Source of the DNA: Insolitispirillum peregrinum | Lineage (GTDB): Bacteria > Pseudomonadota > Alphaproteobacteria > Rhodospirillales > Rhodospirillaceae | NCBI RefSeq assembly: GCF_900156605.1 | Contig: NZ_FTOA01000004.1 | Coordinates: 62,001 to 126,000, forward strand | DNA: 64,000 nt | Reading direction: 5' to 3' | Notes under the pieces: generated by a model | The model's input: the letters and a program-made list of their open reading frames with translations, nothing else | Told to the model about the DNA's origin: nothing | Databases searched by the model: none | Shown: positions 62,100-64,000 of the stretch, one piece after another | Layout of the letters: each line of letters begins with the position of its first letter | Position numbering within the stretch: position 1 is the stretch's first letter | Translations under genes and position numbers: made by a program

Positions 62100-64000
62100 T
62101 TAAGAGGCCACGGCCTTGCCGGGCTTGTGTTTCGAGGTGGCTTTGCGCGGGCTCAGGTCCGGCTTGCCCTTGGTATCGGGATAAGTCGCCTTGCAGGCGG
62201 GATAGGCCGAGCAGGCCCAGAAATCGCCCTTGCTGCTGCTGCGTTTGCGCAGGTGGCCTTTGCCACAGACCGGGCAAAGCGGTGCCGTGCTGGTGATGCT
62301 CAGGCCGTGTTCCTTGATGCGGGCGACTTCGGCGGCGATGGTGGCGTCCACCCCCTTGATCACCGTGCGGAAGTCCATGACACCGGCTTCGATTTGCCGC
62401 TGCTGCTCGTCCCACAGGGCGGTGAGATCGGGCTTGACGGCAAGGTCTGGCAAGGCATCGTGGAACGAGCGGCCCAGTTTTGTGGAGACCAGTGCCGCGC
62501 CCTTTTCTTCGACAAAGCCCCGCTTAAAGAGGGTTTCGATGTGGCTGTCCCGCGTGGCCGGAGTGCCGATACCGCCCGCTTCGTCCTGCTTGTCGGCATC
62601 CTTTGCCAGCAGCAACGCCCTGATTTTCGGATCGGTGACGTACTTCGAGACTTTTGTCAGGTCTTGCAGCAGGGTTTTCATGGTGTAGCGCGGCGGCGGC
62701 TTGGTGGTGCCCTGTTGACTGGCAGCGTCTTTCACAACTCCCTGATTGCCCCGCTTCAGGGCTTCGAGATTGTTGCTGCTGCCTTCCTGATCGTCTTCGG
62801 CTGCGTCAACCTCTTCCTTGCCGTACAACAGCCGCCAGCCAGCGGCCACATCAACCCGACCGGTGGCCTTCAGTGTGTGGCCGTTGGCCGAGAAAACCAC
62901 TTCGGTGGACCGCCACTGTTCTGGCGGGTAGAACTGCGCCACGTACTGCCGGACGATCATCTGGTAAATGCGGGCCTCGTCCTTGCTCAGCGCCGCCAGA
63001 TCGGGCACCCGTTCGGTCGGGATGATGGCGTGGTGGGCGGTGACCTTGCTGCTGTCAAAGGCCTTGCTGCGCAGCGTCGGGGTTGCTCCGGCCACCAGCT
63101 CGCCAAACGCTCCGGCCAGAGCCGCCAGCAGCGCCGGGGCTTCGGCATGACGTTCGCCATTCAAATAGCGGCAGTCCGAGCGGTTGTAGGTGATGGCATT
63201 GTGCTTGTCGCGCAGGGACTGGGTGATTTCCATCACCTGCTTGGGGCTATACCGATAGGCTCCGGCAGCGTCAGCCTGCAAGGCCAGCAGGTTATAGGGC
63301 AGCGGTGCGGCCTGTTGCCGGGCGGTGGTGGTCGCCACCTGCACGGTGGTGGTCTGGCCGCGCAGACTGTTGACCATCGCCTGTGCAACAGCGGGATTGG
63401 TCAGACGGCCTTTGTCGTCCACCGGATCATCCTTGCCCGGCTGGCAGGTGGCGGCAACCTCCTGGCCCCCGACCGACAGCGTGGCCTTGACGGTGTAGTA
63501 ATGGCTCTTCGTGTGGCCTTCATGGGCCTTGTCGCGGGCGACCACCAGCCCGAGGATCGGGGTCTGTACCCGCCCGACCGACAGCACGCCATCGACGCCT
63601 TTTGCCCGCGCCGCCAGCGTGCAGGCGCGGGTCATGTTGAAGCCATACCTCTGGTCACTGACCGCCCGCGCCAGTGCGGACAGGGAGAGAGGCTGATAGT
63701 CGGCATTGTCGCGCATCGCCTGAAAGGCGGCACGGATCGGGCCGGGGTTGTTGTCGTTGATCAGCACCCGCTTGCACGGTTTGTCGGTCAGACCGGCGTA
63801 CTCGATCACCTCGTCAACCAACCGCTGCCCTTCGGGATCGGGATCACCGGCATGGACCAGCTCGTCGGCCTGTTGGGCAAGGGCGACAATGGCCTCGTAA
63901 TGGGCTTTATGTTCGGGCTGGAGATAGAGCTTCACCGGCCAGCGGATCGGCAGGTCTGCCAGTGACCAGCGTTTGTATTTTTCATCGTGTTCGTCGGGTT
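62100..64000 (-). CDS. topB: DNA topoisomerase III (TraE/TopB type), 5' end outside window
   Basis: The frame stays open past 64000: the residues before the first Met (KYKRWSLADLPIRWPVKLYL) are the conserved topo III entry to the toprim domain, so the true start lies beyond. AGDPDPEGQRLVDEV holds the toprim acidic residues, ITYNRSDCRYLN the catalytic Tyr, and VGRVQTPILGLV another family block. A C-terminal zinc finger (CPVCGKGHLRKR with CSAYPACKATYP) ends it. It decatenates replicated plasmids. 14 bp before ssb. Confidence 0.92.
   Translation of the reverse strand, partial: PDEHDEKYKRWSLADLPIRWPVKLYLQPEHKAHYEAIVALAQQADELVHAGDPDPEGQRLVDEVIEYAGLTDKPCKRVLINDNNPGPIRAAFQAMRDNADYQPLSLSALARAVSDQRYGFNMTRACTLAARAKGVDGVLSVGRVQTPILGLVVARDKAHEGHTKSHYYTVKATLSVGGQEVAATCQPGKDDPVDDKGRLTNPAVAQAMVNSLRGQTTTVQVATTTARQQAAPLPYNLLALQADAAGAYRYSPKQVMEITQSLRDKHNAITYNRSDCRYLNGERHAEAPALLAALAGAFGELVAGATPTLRSKAFDSSKVTAHHAIIPTERVPDLAALSKDEARIYQMIVRQYVAQFYPPEQWRSTEVVFSANGHTLKATGRVDVAAGWRLLYGKEEVDAAEDDQEGSSNNLEALKRGNQGVVKDAASQQGTTKPPPRYTMKTLLQDLTKVSKYVTDPKIRALLLAKDADKQDEAGGIGTPATRDSHIETLFKRGFVEEKGAALVSTKLGRSFHDALPDLAVKPDLTALWDEQQRQIEAGVMDFRTVIKGVDATIAAEVARIKEHGLSITSTAPLCPVCGKGHLRKRSSSKGDFWACSAYPACKATYPDTKGKPDLSPRKATSKHKPGKAVAS

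Overview
The window is GC-rich alphaproteobacterial DNA. The gene order rpmH-rnpA-yidD-yidC-engB-argB, the rodZ-like/ispG/hisS/hemA/prfA/prmC run, a cbb3 oxidase operon with an FNR/FixK box and a DUF4167 protein all fit the Rhodospirillales; I cannot name the genus. It has two parts: a chromosomal backbone (about 1-33800) and a plasmid-like mobile region (about 34200 to beyond 64000).

Backbone. A truncated SLC13-type permease opens the window. It is followed by surface-polysaccharide genes: a UDP-glucuronate 4-epimerase-like protein, an AsnB-type amidotransferase and a TviB/WbpO-type UDP-sugar dehydrogenase. Then come rsmB, a NarL/FixJ response regulator, ccoNOQP, an rlmI-like methyltransferase, an orphan sensor kinase, the rpmH-rnpA-yidD-yidC-engB-argB block, a HAD nucleotidase, a secreted hypothetical, a rodZ-like gene, ispG-hisS-hemA-prfA-prmC, a DUF4167 protein, an alpha/beta hydrolase, a MaoC-fold protein and a coiled-coil hypothetical. 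Intergenic spaces carry palindromic repeats and three copies of a 179-bp MITE-like element. One copy has perfect 17-bp terminal inverted repeats and a 9-bp target duplication, and sits inside one of the palindromes.

Mobile region. It opens with a replication-control module: a minus-strand antisense RNA candidate with its own promoter and terminator, a leader peptide, and a Rep protein (helix-turn-helix plus DnaA_N-like domain) coupled to the leader by an ATGA overlap, with the rep ribosome site inside a hairpin. A chain of overlapping unknown genes follows, then a HigBA-type toxin-antitoxin pair, a large serine recombinase, a striking array of 10-bp iterons, a candidate oriT, a MobC-like protein, a BRO-N protein and a 1254-aa relaxase-helicase.

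Immediately after the relaxase lies a complete type I-E CRISPR-Cas system: 18 repeats, leader, cas2, cas1, cas5e, cas7e, cas6e, cse2, cse1 and cas3, all on the minus strand. The cas6e gene is in an unusual place. Beyond cas3 are a broken copy of part of the ardC/toprim gene, a truncated zeta-toxin gene with its partner, a BrnT/XRE toxin-antitoxin pair, several unknown genes, an ArdC-DUF5710-toprim fusion, ssb and the 3' part of a topoisomerase III gene.

Taken together, the right half looks like a mobilizable plasmid or integrated plasmid-like element carrying its own adaptive immunity. No attachment site or tRNA was found at its left edge, so how it is joined to the backbone is unresolved.
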